From Bathymodiolus brooksi (taxonomy: Eukaryota; Mollusca; Bivalvia; Mytilida; Modiolidae), in NCBI GenBank assembly GCA_963680875.1, contig OY804577.1, positions 105,969,906 to 106,033,905 of the forward strand: a stretch of 64,000 bases of DNA, read 5' to 3'. The notes under the pieces were generated by a model. The model had not been told where the DNA came from. It was given only the letters and a program-made list of their open reading frames with translations, and searched no databases. Both the position numbers and the translations under genes were made by a program. Positions 44,893 through 55,965 of this stretch are shown here, in pieces (the first letter of the stretch is position 1; each line of letters opens with the position of its first letter).

Positions 44893-46070
44893 AGAAATCA
44901 GAAATCAGAAATCAGAAATATTTTATTGGTTTGAAATCCATAAATAGGATTGTTACCAAAAAGCAATTCACACTATACAAGCATTTGACATTAAAGTATA
45001 CATATAAACTACCACACACATCCCCTCATAAATAATTCTTGTAGTTATACTAGAACTGAGAAGGTGGCACCATAAATACAAGTCCAAAATACACTATATG
45101 TACAGTTACAATAATTACCACATCATCTCCAAAAATTATTTATTATTTAGTAGTTCATTTCTAGCATTGTATATATCATTTATACCTTTGACAATAACTC
45201 TAATAACATCATATTCACTGTAAGTATACATGAACTTAAATTTACTCTCATCAGTCATATTAACAAATGAAGGAATTATTGCACTGATTTCATCATATAA
45301 TTTATCTCTTACTGCATATAAGCTTGTACATTTTACAGTAAAATGGAATTCATCTTCAACTTCTGCATGCAAGGCACAGGAGACATAATCTATTTTCGAA
45401 AGGAGTTTTATTAAGACGACCTTGTTCAATTTTAAGGCTGCTATTGCTTATTCTTATTTAAGTATAATTTCTAAAAACATTTTTATCCAAGTCTAGAAGT
45501 AAATATTTTTCTAAGTTATAACTTTCTTTAATCTTCCTGTATGTTCTTAGCTTATTGCCATAAATTAAATTTGTGTCACAAAACATGTTTTCTTTCCAAT
45601 GGTGTAAATATCTTTCATCAAGTTTTTTATCTATTGCATGTAATAAACGCCTTTTATAAAATGTGTTCTGATTTTCCCAAATATGTGAAAAGTTTAATGT
45701 AAATAAAAATAGTTCAATTTTTTTGCCAAATCCATTTGGTAATAGTAAGCTCGCTTTATAGGCTGCAGAAACCAAACTATTTTCTCCAGAATGTAACAAG
45801 TGCAGCCAGAAGCTATTAGGGCTTGTATAGACACTGGATACATTCCTAATTCGGCCAAAACTGCTGCATTAACAGCTGCTTTATTCACTCCAATTAAAAA
45901 TTTAGCAAATTTAATCTGAATCTTAACAGGTGCCATGTTCCAGTATTTTGACTCAAGAATAACCACGAAAATTAACAGCACAAAACTATTTTTGACGTTT
46001 TTTGTTGTAGGAGAAACATATTCCCCCTGTTCTACCAATGAATTACTACATGTCTCCACTCTGTTCAACG
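44893..46070 (-). mobile_element. degenerate LINE, 5'-truncated
   Basis: Minus-strand non-LTR element carrying a post-RT coding region and ending in four GAAATCA-type repeats (44893-44921; on the element strand TGATTTC). The 7-bp tail repeat differs from the TTTG tail of the neighbouring LINE, so the two are different families or subfamilies. The 5' boundary is approximate. Confidence 0.75.
45136..46020 (-). pseudogene. LINE ORF2 C-terminal region, broken
   Basis: The conserved part starts with KIQIKFAKFLIGVNKAAVNA, AVLAELGMYPVSI, then changes frame near 45790 into LVSAAYKASLL. It continues through KLDERYLHHWKENMF, YGNKLRTYRKIKESYNLEKY, an in-frame TAA at about 45455-45457, ISNSSLKIEQGRL, a further frameshift near 45380 (RLCLLC to HAEVEDEFHFTVKC), and runs to LNNK at 45136. 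The motif order is the same as the LINE at 42974. At least two frameshifts and one stop make it non-functional. Confidence 0.78.
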
Positions 46071-46535
46071 TGTAAAGCTGGGGTGGGGAAATATCGTAAA
46101 GTGAGAGTTTTACAATTTGAAAATTTAGCTATCGAGAGTGGAGAAATGTCGTAATCCACTGGTATCAGAAGGGAAATTTGTAAGACCCATGTAATACATA
46201 AGCTTGTTAGTAGGGAATAACTTCTGATTGTGTCTATCACCAGAGGCTATGAAGTTCTTCATATCTTCCAGATATCTGAATATTAAACCTAACCTCGGCG
46301 TAGGTTATATAAGTGTGTTGTTCCTCGGGGATAAGATTTTACCAAATTTGTATGTTTATTCGGGGAATGTAAAGGGAATATAATGTAGATGAAAATGTAA
46401 ACAAAAAGTTGTGTATCTTCATTACACGAAAACGACATCCACGTGTGCTACAACAAGCAATTAATTTTAATGTAGTTACAGAAATGTTGTTTATAAATAT
46501 AGTTCTGATTTCCTTGGATATTTTATGTAATTATA
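46071..46535. other. spacer
   Basis: No gene is recognised. Possible additional LINE or flanking sequence near 46080-46200 could not be resolved. Confidence 0.3.
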
Positions 46536-46536
46536 T

Positions 46537-46562
46537 AATATATATGTGTGTGTGTGTGTGTC
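46537..46562. repeat. (TA)n(TG)n microsatellite
   Basis: ATATATATGTGTGTGTGTG is read directly. Confidence 0.9.
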
Positions 46563-46754
46563 GTAATGCATCTTTTTATTATTTGATACATGTAACTTGT
46601 GGCTTCATGAAATAATCTTCATCTCAATGTCAAATGATTAAATACTATGACTAAATGAAGGGTAATTTTTCAGTATTTTTAAAATTTAATTTAGTATTCC
46701 TGTTCTATCATCTATACGAAAATGTCATCCAACCATTATTGTAATCAAATGAAA

Positions 46755-46930
46755 AAACAAAAAATACCACAATGTCGGAACAGTTCCAAAATCTAATAGA
46801 AACATCGTAGACAGACACCAAATCGATTCCACTACATGACCGCTCACTTTCATGGCTTGTACGTGCATTTTAATATAAAAAAAAAAGTGGCGGAATTAAA
46901 CTAGTTTTATGGGCCTATGAAATGATACGG
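46755..46930 (+). mobile_element. core-family repeat with one 47-bp unit
   Basis: AACAAAAAATACCACAATGT, CGGAACAGTTCCAAAATCTA, ATAGAAACATCGTAGACAG, ACATGACCGCTCACTTTCAT, GGCTTGTACGTGCATTTT, AAAAAGTGGCGGAATTAAAC and TAGTTTTATGGGCC. The first 45 bp are one unit of the 47-bp satellite. This copy therefore shows the pre-expansion arrangement of the locus at 4463-12500. Confidence 0.82.
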
Positions 46931-47585
46931 TCATGTAAGTGGACAGAAGAAAGGCTGTGTCCATCATCACAATTACATGAAAGGATATTGCAACGTCACT
47001 ATATGTTATATTTCTAATTATATGTGGGTGGACCAAACACTATATATCTATCGAGATAATAACTGCAATTGTATATTTATTTACACAATTTATTATCTAT
47101 GAACACAAATTGTAATTATTTACAGAAATTATTATTCATTTATATTACATTAAAATTGATTGCAACGTTGTGTATAAGGATGTAGATATGTTTCTATGGA
47201 AGTAAAGGTCCAAATATTAATATTATCATCCTTCCCGTTACATAATGAAATATCATATACATATAGTAGACAATTTAAAAAAAACATCAATTGGTAAATC
47301 ATGATAGTAGCATTGCATATAGAACTGTTTCGGACATACAATGTGGTGACATTAAATTGATGTTAGACAGAATTTATATATACATGTATATATATATATA
47401 TATATTGACGAACAAAATGAATAAATTTGCGCATATGTTCTTTTGTATATATGAATATTCAGTAAGAATTTTAAAATTTATTATATTTATCCGAGTAAAA
47501 CTTATTTTTAAACTTGCTTGTTAATTTAGTGTCATAAGAATTGTGTGTCATGAAATATACATGTACATATATTATATTCCTGCAA
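46931..47585. other. AT-rich spacer
   Basis: Contains a short TA run at 47391-47404. Nothing else is recognised. Confidence 0.4.
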
Positions 47586-47587
47586 CA

Positions 47588-47745
47588 TAGTGGGGCTAGT
47601 GTTACTTGATCTTAAGTTTTATATGTATGTTTTGTAGATCGTTGTTTGTCCTTTTGTACTTTTTCTTTTGGCCATTGTGTTGTCTGTTCTTCAATTTACG
47701 GATTCTGATTACCCCTTTGGTATCTTCAAACTCTTTTTACCAATT
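47588..47745 (+). mobile_element. family A dispersed repeat
   Basis: GGGGCTAGTGTTACTTGATC, TTTTGTAGATCGTTGTTTGT, CTTTTGGCCATTGTGTTG, TTACGGATTCTGATTACCCC and GGTATCTTCAAACTCTTTTT. Confidence 0.8.
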
Positions 47746-47754
47746 TCCATACAA

Positions 47755-47905
47755 CAATAAAATTAATTTGAACCCGCTACTTTTTAGTGGAGTGCATGTA
47801 CTGTGTACCAAGCAAGGAATGTGAGCATTAATGTAATTATTTGTGTTACGTGCCCTTGTTTCTACGATTTGTCAATTAGACAGTGTGGTATGTTTTGGGT
47901 TTTCA
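47755..47905 (-). mobile_element. core-family repeat leading into a satellite
   Basis: GAACCCGCTACTTTTTAGTG, CATGTACTGTGTACCAAGCA, TTTCTACGATTTGTC and AGACAGTGTGGTATGTTTTG. It lies 10 bp after family A and passes without a gap into the 32/33-bp array. Confidence 0.7.
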
Positions 47906-47914
47906 TTTTATTTT

Positions 47915-48460
47915 GGAACAGTTCCTACTATGTGATATTTTATTTTGGAACAGTTCCTACTATGTGATATTTTTATTTTAGAACAGTTCCTACTATGTGA
48001 TATTTTTATTTTGGAACAGTTCCTACTATGTGATATTTTTATTTTGGAACAGTTCCTACTATGTGATATTTTTATTTTGGAACAGTTGCTACTATGTGAT
48101 ATTTTATTTTTGAACAGTTGCTACTATGTGATATTTTATTTTGGAACAGTTCCTACTATGTGATATTTTATTTTGGAACAGTTCATACTATGTGATATTT
48201 TATTTTGGAACAGTTCCTACTATGTGATATTTTATTTTGGAACAGTTCCTACTATTTGATATTTTATTTTGGAACAGTTCCTACTATGTGATATTTTATT
48301 TTGGAACAGTTCCTACTATGTGATATTTTATTTTGAAACAGTTGCTACTATGTGATATTTTATTTTGGAACAGTTCCTACTATTTGATATTTTATTTTGG
48401 AACAGTTCCTACTATGTGATATTTTATTTTGAAACAGTTCCTACTATGTGATATTTTTTG
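47915..48460. repeat. 32/33-bp satellite, about 17 copies
   Basis: Unit GGAACAGTTCCTACTATGTG, ATATTTTATTTT (or ATATTTTTATTTT). Read in the same orientation it matches GGAACTGTTCCGACAGTGTG, GTATTTTTTGTTTT of the unamplified motif. The 33-bp units lie in a block near the left end; the rest are 32 bp. The in-frame repeat peptide is an artefact. Confidence 0.95.
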
Positions 48461-48580
48461 TTTTTCGTTTTGTTATTAGGTTCTCGACATTTTCTATTTC
48501 TTCTGTGTTTGGTTGGTACTCTTGACATTAACAATAAAATCTATATCATTTTGTCTCATCTGTTTATTTTAGATATATTC

Positions 48581-48727
48581 TTTTGTGTTTCTGTCCGAAC
48601 ATTTCAGACGACACCACTAAGCTTATTTGGACCTTCTTGGATGATACGTAATTGTTTTGTGTTTCTGTCCGAACATTTCAGACGACACCACTAAGCTTAT
48701 GTTGCACCTTCTTGGACATACGTAATA
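48581..48727. repeat. 74-bp direct duplication
   Basis: TTTTGTGTTTCTGTCCGAAC, ATTTCAGACGACACCACTAA and GCTTAT, then ACCTTCTTGGA occur at 48581 and again at 48655 with few differences. Confidence 0.92.
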
Positions 48728-48903
48728 TTTTTGACCTCATAATTATTAGACCCAGAAAACATGTATTTGTATGATATTATTTGGGTATCAAACATACAGT
48801 TATACCTGTTTTGTTCAAGTATTGTTATAAATACTGTTATAGTGACAGCCGGAAACTTTGAGCGGTAATGAAAGCGGGAGGTTTGGCGCTTTAAAATCTG
48901 ATT

Positions 48904-49065
48904 CAACCCACCATTTCTTTAGAAATGCCTGTACCAAGTCAGGGTCATTGCGGTTTTCACAGTTTTCCGGTTGTTGACTGATTTTGTCTGTTTATATACT
49001 TATGAGTTTTGACTTTCCCTTTGTAAGATTGTTCGGAGTTCGGTAATTTTGTTATTACCCTTATT
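48904..49065 (+). mobile_element. dispersed repeat with the GTACCAAGTCAGG core
   Basis: CAACCCACCATTTCTTTAGA, AATGCCTGTACCAAGTCAGG, TCACAGTTTTCCGGTTGTTG, ACTGATTTTGTCTG, TTTTGACTTTCCCTTTGTAA and GTTCGGAGTTCGGTAATTTT. Its second part is inverted at 28395. The first part shares CTGTACCAAG with the core family. Confidence 0.72.
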
Positions 49066-49685
49066 TATCTTTGGATTAAATAACATATTTAAGTAGAGTA
49101 ATGTACAATTTTACATTCTCAAGAATATAATTGTATTATCAACATGCATGTACATTGTATATATAATATAATATCAATCTGATTTACATGTGGTTTTTTT
49201 TATATGTTAACAAACTATAGTAACATATATTTATATTATTTTCTTAGTAATAGTACTGATATTTTTACAATATTCATGGATAAGTTTGGAGATTTTTGCA
49301 AAGTTCATGCCCAATAGTGTATCTTTATTACATGTTTTACGCTGATTGTAATAATGCATTGTTGCTATAGTATTATTAAACGTGTGCAATAGTCAAAATA
49401 CCACATTATATTTTAATAATTAATAAAACATTGAAACATAATTTTAAAGATGCTAAAAGATCATATAAATTTTATATTGCAACGAAAAAATTAAATTGTT
49501 AAGTTTTAAATTCGGAATGATTGTCTTGTTGATATTGGGGAGCAATATTTCTGTATATTTATTCCAAAAAAATCAAATGTTGGAGACATGTGAACACACT
49601 GTCATTAATACATATTTTAAGAACTTGAAGACGCTTACGGGATGAAGAAATCGTATATACATTTATAGTTACATTTAACAAAGTT
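49066..49685. other. AT-rich spacer
   Basis: Nothing is recognised. Confidence 0.4.
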
Positions 49686-49686
49686 T

Positions 49687-50022
49687 TATACGTTATATCA
49701 TACACGTCTGTCTTTATACGTTATATCATACACGTTATATCATACACGTCTGTCTTTATACGTTATATCATACACGTTATATCATACACGTCTGTCTTTA
49801 TACGTTATATCATACACGTCTGTCTTTATACGTTATATCATACACGTCTGTCTTTATACGTTATATCATACACGTCTGTCTTTATACGTTATATCATACA
49901 CGTCTGTCTTTATACGTTATATCATACACGTCTGTCTTTATACGTTATATCATACACGTTATATCATACACGTCTGTCTTTATACGTTATATCATACACG
50001 TTATATCATACACGTCTGTCTT
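49687..50022. repeat. 28/42-bp mosaic satellite, 10 units
   Basis: Each unit is TATACG, then TTATATCATACACG once or twice, then TCTGTCTT. The order of unit lengths is 28, 42, 42, five of 28, then 42, 42. The copies are essentially identical otherwise. It ends 18 bp before a family C copy. Confidence 0.95.
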
Positions 50023-50039
50023 TGATTTGATGGAAACGT

Positions 50040-50290
50040 AGATATCAAATTTAGTGCGCAGGACGCGTTTCTGGAATAACCTTTATCGGTTACGTTCAAA
50101 ATCGAAAGATTGGAAAGCCAAATAATTTTATGGGAGCAATAAAACCAAATGGCCTAAACGGGATATCCAAAATCATCTAATGTCACCTATGTCTGAGGGA
50201 GGAGAATCGGCTAATGTCACCTATGTCTGAGGGAGGAGAACCCTAGTTTTATTTATAATTATTTCATTTAGGAACTGTAAATTTCAGTCA
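50040..50290 (+). mobile_element. family C dispersed repeat copy 5
   Basis: TTTAGTGCGCAGGACGCGTT, TCTGGAATAACCTTTATCGG, TTACGTTCAAAATCGAAAGA, GCCTAAACGGGATATCC and TTTAGGAACTGTAAATT. A 35-bp segment (CTAATGTCACCTATGTCTGA, GGGAGGAGAA) is duplicated in tandem at 50177 and 50212. Confidence 0.82.
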
Positions 50291-52225
50291 TAAATATATC
50301 TAATAAACATATAATGTTGAATTTTCTGTTAATATGTAGCATGGTGTACAAAACTATCCATTTTAATAAATGAATATATATATATATATTGTCATGAAAT
50401 TAATATTAAAAAAAAGTGTATATAATGTGTTTAATATGAAATATTGTAAGTAAATGTATTTATAGTATATATCAGAATTACTGTTATATTAATCTATTTA
50501 ATACCATATTTATTATCAATAAATGAGAAAATTAATTCTCCTTGTATTTTGTCTGTTTAACGCCAATCTTAGCAATATTTCAACTATATGGCGTTATATA
50601 TTTTTTTCTAGAATATTTATAATTATGATAATTGTTCTATGGAATGCTTAATTGGAAATCAGTTTGGTATATGAATAAATTCACTGAAATTTTATAGATC
50701 TATTAACATATATCCTAATAAATTATCTGTAGTACTAAATTTAATACGGCAAAATAGAGGACATTTTCTTTCTACTTTTTAGCATCCTAGTTCTGTGTTG
50801 TCTTCTTGTTTCTCCGTGGCATTCAAACATTTGAAGATAACTGTATTTTCAATGACAACTTCCGAATGGAAATAGCATAATTTGTGAGAGAAATAAAATA
50901 TGGTCGAAAAACGTTAATTCTTACTACACATACAACAGAACATTAATTCTTAACATATACATAAAACATTTATTTTGTTGTGGACTCGCTCATTATTGTT
51001 TGTTTGTTTTTTCATTTATTTTTTTGTTGTTAAAATTTTAGATTAACTTGTTGCTATATTATTATTTCTGAAAAGTACAATAAATGTATATTAGGGTAAA
51101 GAAAATTATAAATTGCATAAATTTTTTTATAATTTTAATTTTTAGTTTCCTTGTATGAAATTCTGTTCTTAGAGTGAAATAATGTATAAATATTCATGAT
51201 TTCAAAGACCATTGCTTTTTCATTGCATAATAAGAAAAAAGGTTTGAGGCTTGACAAACTTTCCTTACGGTGTCGACCCAAACTACGAGGAAATATATCG
51301 ACAGTACACGTGTGAAATCTGCGTAATTTGATTTTAAATCAAATATTGTAAACATGAAAATGCTTATATTTACACTTATTGAATTATATCTTGTATTTAA
51401 AATAGATTTCATTATTAAATCTGACGACAAGAATAAATACAATATGTATAAATGAAAAACAAGTTTTATTTTTGATATTTGAATTGCTGTGGTCCCTCAA
51501 TATATTTTCTTGATAAAATTAAACGAATGTTTAAGAAAATAAACTCATGTGTATGAAGAACAATACATTTTTGCATGTTGATTTAAACATATGTTATTGA
51601 TAAATAACATATAAACTTTCTTTTTATAATACAATAAAACATAGAATTCAGAAAACAGTTGAAACTCTGATAATTTAGTGTTATTAACTAATGATTAATA
51701 TTGATGAACAAATATTAATGTGAAATTAGTAGAAGCTGTGTCGTTACCCGAGGAATTGTAGCAGCTCAAATTTATAATAAAAATTAGAATGGTTCATTAA
51801 GAATTTAATTAATATTGATCAATAAATATTATAATACCATGAGTTCAAAGGTCAGCCTATAAAACGGATAAATATTGTTATATAATATGGTGGATATTAA
51901 TTTTTCTGTATACAATTTTGAAAATGCGCTTGTTGGAAATAAATAAAACATGAAATAAAATTAATTTTATACACAGTTTTAATTTTAACTTTGATTTAAA
52001 AACGTTGTATGCCTATTCCTACATCTTTATGTATTGACAGACTTCGGTACTTGGATACAATCATTTAGATTTAAAACAATCAAATACCAATTAAAATTAA
52101 TTAATATATTGTTTTTGCTTTGATTTACGGCTGGTCGGAATGACCGTCTATTTACATAAAATATTTATTTAATTGTTACTTCTGACAATATCGTTTATTT
52201 ACAGCAAGATAGCTTAAACAAAACA
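50291..52225. other. AT-rich spacer
   Basis: About 1.9 kb with no convincing feature. Isolated GTCTGTTTAACGCCAATCTT, AGCAATATTTCAACTATATG near 50548-50595 is a short inverted SINE-tail fragment. Confidence 0.45.
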
Positions 52226-52228
52226 TTT

Positions 52229-52292
52229 GTTCACGCCACGATATAGCTGAAATACTGCTAAAGTTGGCGTTAAACACCAATCAATCAATTTA
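52229..52292 (+). mobile_element. SINE tail fragment
   Basis: GTTCACGCCACGATATAGCT, GAAATACTGCTAAAGTTGGC and GTTAAACACCAATCAATCAA: a well-preserved shared tail without a head. Confidence 0.75.
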
Positions 52293-54262
52293 TTTACAAC
52301 AAGATAGCTAAAATAATAGATTCCAGCATTGGGAATCATTCTTTGCCCATTGCTTTTAATGATTTATTTATTTTTAAATATGAACAGAAACAGTTTTATT
52401 CGATTTACAACGAAATGCATTTTAAGTAAGAACATAATTTATTCTACATAAAATAAAGCAAGCCGACTGAAAGTTGACACGTTGTGTACAAAGTTTGTAT
52501 AGAAATATGTACTTACATTATTACGTAATTCGAACGTCTGCTGCATATCATGTTGGCTTAATCCCGACATTATCCAACAAAAATGGGAGACAAAAATCCT
52601 AGATTACATTTACAAAAATAAGTGCAAATTTCTGTACAGATACATGTAATTAAATTATCCATATTATGTAAGCAAATTAAAAACAAATAAATAGTTAAGA
52701 AAAGTGTATTCTATAAAGCGACCATTTTGACGAGTGTATCGAAATGTGTGTGTAATTGTACATATTTAAATGAGCCTTATTTTGTAAAACAGTGGTTGTG
52801 TTAACATAATCGATTAATTATTTAATGTATTTTATTGTTTTCATTTGTTTTGATTTTTAAACATTTTCATCTACTGTCTAAGTATCTCTTTAAAGCCTTG
52901 ACTCATGGCCCTATCATTGACATGCGGGTTTCCTAAGCTAAAAGGTGGGGCAGATGTTTGACTTTTCAGTACATCAATCACAATAAATATGTAATCTTAC
53001 GCAATGAAAAGTAGTCCCTGGCTCATTTCGGTGTAAATGGTTTATTATTGAATTTTGTTATCTATATTCTTCACAAATTAGATATTATTCAAAACTTGAG
53101 TTTATAATTCACAAATATTAAATAGATATTCCGATTATTTGAAAAGCACAAAAAATACTTCAAAATGAGAATTTGATATCTCTTCACAAGATAAATGTTT
53201 ATTTAATGAAATATGTGAAAGTGGGTATATTTTTATTGTCATTACTTTTCGTTAATTTACAGTTTAATTGAATCTAAACTATTAAACCCTTTCGCGGGCC
53301 TCTGACATTTTTGATGCAACGATCTGTGCATACATGCACACTGATCTGTACACGTAAACCATTTAATATAGCTATAAAAAATACAGAAGATTCGAACCTT
53401 GGGCTTGATTTACCGCCTTTATTACATAATTTCTTTCAAAAAGTTTTTCAACTACAGAAATGCAATGTATATTGTGTTTATTTAATTTTAATTTAATTGA
53501 ATACCCAAGGTGACCCTTTAAGACCTTTGTTATAGCGCGCACTATCAGACTGATTACACAACCAACCCCTCACCTGACATAATTATTAAATATATTATCA
53601 GTCTTCTCCTGGGTCAATAGACACTGTGAATTACAGGTCTATGAAACACCCGTCAGAGCGTGCAACAAGGAGAAACATATTAATACATACAATATTATTT
53701 TTTAATAAATTTTGTAATGGGGTATTGTCTACCCCATCTAAGTACAAAATATTCCTTGTTGCAGGAAGCAATTATTGAAGTGCATTGCAAATTAAATTAG
53801 TTTTGTTCTCACCATGAACAGGATGGGCGGTGAATTTTAAATGTACACCTATTTTTGAATGTATTTTATTAACGAAGTACAAATGACATTCAATTTCTTA
53901 TTTATTTTCATATTCTAACACCCCACCCCACCCTAAAATGATAGCATCACACTTTTAATACACATCAAACATAGCGCAAAATATGAATGATGATCATTGT
54001 CTTGGATCCCATTTCAAATTATTGCTGTTTTAGCTGTTAAAATATATTGAAAAAGATTTCATTAAAATATGTTCTAGGCGTTGTAAAATCTTTGTCCCAA
54101 AAGCCATATTAGTATTGAAGCTAAGATAGCATACAAAGGGAGATAACTGCATGTAATATTGACTTGCCGAAGACGGAAGAGTTTTCTACCTTTGTAATAG
54201 TAGTGTGTATCTAACAACTGTAGTTTAAACATCATACAAATATACATAAATATTATATGATA
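52293..54262. other. AT-rich spacer
   Basis: No gene is recognised. A small hairpin GGGGTA-TTGTC-TACCCC lies near 53722-53738, between GCAACAAGGA and TCCTTGTTGC. This may be an old inverted-repeat element but could not be delimited. Confidence 0.4.
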
Positions 54263-54276
54263 CACCTTAATTGTCA

Positions 54277-54617
54277 ACCGGATCGGTGACGTGCTCGCCT
54301 CGAGTGCGGTAGATCGTGAGTTCGAGTTCCGGTCGGGTCAAACCAAAGACTATAAAATTGGTATTTGTTGAGCACACATCATTAAGGAGGAAGAGCAAAG
54401 GCTGGTTGGCTCGGAATCAGAATAATGTGTCCGAGTGGAGCAACATGTATACCCGCGGACTATTGTTTCAGTGAGCTAGCACTATAAAATTCCAACTCAG
54501 CGTGTTGGTCTAGTACAATGAGGCCTCCATCATCATCTCATTGAAAATTAACTTGTTCTCGCCATGATATTGCTGAAAAAAAATCGCTGAATTGGCGTTA
54601 AGCAACAATCACTCACT
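54277..54617 (+). mobile_element. tRNA-derived SINE with 14-bp target-site duplication
   Basis: Head GACGTGCTCGCCTCGAGTGC and box B GAGTTCGAGTTCC; body GGTCGGGTCAAACCAAAGAC, CATTAAGGAGGAAGAGCAAA, GTGTCCGAGTGGAGCAACAT and ACCCGCGGACTATTGTTTCA; tail GCCATGATATTGCTGAAA, TTGGCGTTAAGCAACAATCA and CTCACT. CACCTTAATTGTCA occurs at 54263-54276 and again at 54618-54631, flanking the element exactly. The box A region is shortened (CCGGATCGGTGACG). Such a duplication is expected from LINE-driven insertion. Confidence 0.92.
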
Positions 54618-54631
54618 CACCTTAATTGTCA

Positions 54632-55090
54632 GCTATTTGTATTTCATAAGTAACCATATAAATAAAAGAAATCTTATAGTTCGTTAATTTTTTTGAGAAA
54701 TCAATTTCACACCAATACATTAATTTATCTCTGGATAGAGAGTTCTGGTATAGAAACAGATTGTTTGATGGTTTTACACTTACAAGAGTAATTTAAATTT
54801 ACGGAAATGTTTGACGCCAAACGCAATTTACTTTTACTTGTATATATAACACATAGTTCTCCCCTTTCACAAGCTAAATTTAACGATATCATAATTTTGT
54901 CTTTCGTCACTAACAATATCAACCAACATTTTAAATGTAAAAATCCATATAAATTCCCTATTTATTATATTTCCGTTTTAAAATGTTTTATCTTTTTTTT
55001 TTGGTTTTCATACTATTTGAACAACAATAAGACTTACAGACAAGATGTTTGTAATGTAAACACAGTTGTTCTTAACAATATACTGCAGTG
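54632..55090. other. AT-rich spacer
   Basis: Nothing is recognised. The 99-codon plus frame at 54807-55106 is low-complexity and shows no domain. Confidence 0.35.
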
Positions 55091-55101
55091 CAGGATTGTT
55101 G

Positions 55102-55355
55102 CTTAACGTGAAATAAGCAATTTGACAGCTATATCATGCGCATAGCGAGAATAAGTTGCATTCATTGATAGGCTGATGCTCATGTCCGCTTTGTACTCGA
55201 CCAACACGTTTAATTGGATCTTTATAGTGCTAGCTCACTGAAAAAACAATCAACGGATTGATATATCGCTCCACTATCCTGATTCCGAGCCTACCAGTCT
55301 CTGCCCTTACACCTTAAAACTGCAACGTAGCAGGGAAGCAGCAAATATGCAGGTT
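55102..55355 (-). mobile_element. tRNA-derived SINE, head missing
   Basis: The reverse complement has AAACCTGCATATTTGCTGCT, TGGTAGGCTCGGAATCAGGA, TTTCAGTGAGCTAGCACTAT, AAAGATCCAATTAAACGTGT, ACAAAGCGGACATGAGCATC and TATCATG.  It matches the body and tail of the copy at 54277 but stops before the box B region. Confidence 0.78.
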
Positions 55356-55379
55356 TCCAAGCAACAATGACTTGTTAAA

Positions 55380-55965
55380 ATATTACAAATAGCAATTTTC
55401 CATTGCATTGCAGGACATTTGTAGGACTGAAGCATAGATCATCGTGTAAGATGTTTGACAAGCACTACGTTTGGTCATACAGGAAGATATTTGACAAGTA
55501 TTAACCATATATCATACATGAATACAAACACATAGGTAGCACTGGGTTTATAAATAGCAACTAGTTTTTCTTATGCCAGATACTACCAATGCGAAAGCGA
55601 TGACCAATAATTTTGCCAATTGAATCAATTACATTGCTCTTCCTTATGACGGGACGTGAATTAATGCATCATGTAGGGAGAATGCCGCTCTACTTGCGCG
55701 TAAAAAACTAATTGCAACAGGTAGCTATTGATCTTCTCTCCTTACCCATGTTACAATAAATTCATACGTTATATGCCCATAGGAATATCACATGCATAAT
55801 TGTTTAGTCATGCTCTCGTCATGAATATACTCGAAATATTGCTTATTTGACGTTAAACAACAATCATTCTATCACTCAATGAAGGCATGAGACAAGCGTT
55901 AAACATAGATCATCGAGTAAGACATAAGACATACAAGCAAATAAGCATACATCACCGAATACGGC
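55380..55965. repeat. decayed left flank of the 37-bp satellite
   Basis: GAAGCATAGATCATCGTGTA, AGATGTTTGACAAGC, TCATACAGGAAGATATTTGA, CAAGTATTAACC and AGACAAGCGTTAAACATAGA are spaced remnants of the satellite unit. A SINE-like tail fragment at about 55805-55880 (ATGAATATACTCGAAATATT, GACGTTAAACAACAATC) interrupts it. Confidence 0.6.
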
